From NCBI RefSeq assembly GCF_024181725.1, contig NZ_CP028908.1, positions 5,383,501-5,447,500 on the forward strand: a stretch of 64,000 nt of DNA. Direction: 5' to 3'. A program made the position numbers and the translations under genes. Source of the DNA: Bradyrhizobium sp. WD16 (GTDB lineage Bacteria > Pseudomonadota > Alphaproteobacteria > Rhizobiales > Xanthobacteraceae). The notes beneath the pieces were generated by a model. That model saw only the letters and a program-made list of their open reading frames with translations, did not search any database and was not told the DNA's origin. Shown piece by piece: positions 63,979-64,000 of this stretch. Positions within the stretch are counted from its first letter, which is position 1. Each line of letters starts with the position of its first letter.

Positions 63979-64000
63979 AGCTCCTCGTGGAGTGGTCTCG

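Overview
The window reads as a chromosomal segment of a high-GC alphaproteobacterium of the order Rhizobiales, most likely from the Bradyrhizobium/Rhodopseudomonas/Afipia group. The evidence is a complete acpXL-lpxXL cluster for the very-long-chain fatty acid of lipid A, an Omp25-like porin, a RIME-like palindrome with a GAAAACGCTCTA end, a class II DAHP synthase, DUF2059 and DUF2865 proteins, and a citramalate synthase. No phage, complete insertion sequence or CRISPR array is visible.

Layout. 1-2.6 kb: a sugar-type ABC binding protein running off the left edge, divergent from a LacI-type regulator. 3.1-4.6 kb: rfbD-rfbC. 5.3-17.5 kb: an accessory catabolic stretch with a CoA-transferase, two LigI-like amidohydrolases, an aromatic-acid-type MFS transporter, a CocE-like hydrolase, a DctA-like carrier and a TctC-like binding protein. 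It also holds tRNA-Gln(CTG) and three broken genes: a phasin, the second amidohydrolase and a solute-binding protein. 17.6-24.6 kb: a porin, then a five-gene minus-strand operon of unusual content (SagB-like double nitroreductase, 110-aa orphan, DUF4213/DUF364 protein, FAD amine oxidase, AAA+ ATPase). 25-29.7 kb: HerA-like ATPase, AhpD-like enzyme, ParB-like protein and a KirBac channel. 30.5-36 kb: acpXL-fabZ-fabF2XL-fabF1XL-adh2XL-lpxXL. 36-43.2 kb: polyamine-type binding protein, aminotransferase, rhodanese, kup with a ruined second kup, then motA-motB. 43.5-64 kb: mainly housekeeping genes (psd-pssA, an Atm1-type exporter, a LOG protein, cysS-small membrane protein-GNAT-cimA, nadE, broken dgkA, aroG, gor, DUF2059, rpiA, gph, moaA).

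The most unusual feature is a mosaic family of dispersed palindromes of about 76-79 bp. I count sixteen modules at seven loci, plus three fragments. Four stem types (called A, B, C and D here) share one architecture: CTAG-GTGTSS at one end, SSACAC-CTAG at the other, an apical TTGCNGC-like core, and a 3-5 nt bulge that always lies in the arm 3' of the core. Modules join through two AT-rich linkers, or by sharing one CTAG, into compound arrays. Arms covary between copies. Two gene junctions have absorbed repeat sequence: the start region of the sagB-like gene and the amine oxidase/AAA+ junction.

How the genes work together. The acpXL-lpxXL genes form one pathway building and attaching a 26-28-carbon acyl chain to lipid A. 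psd and pssA make phosphatidylethanolamine. cysS, a 37-residue membrane protein, a GNAT protein and cimA are joined by three near-zero-gap junctions. Six decayed genes in 64 kb suggest a genome that is losing accessory functions.
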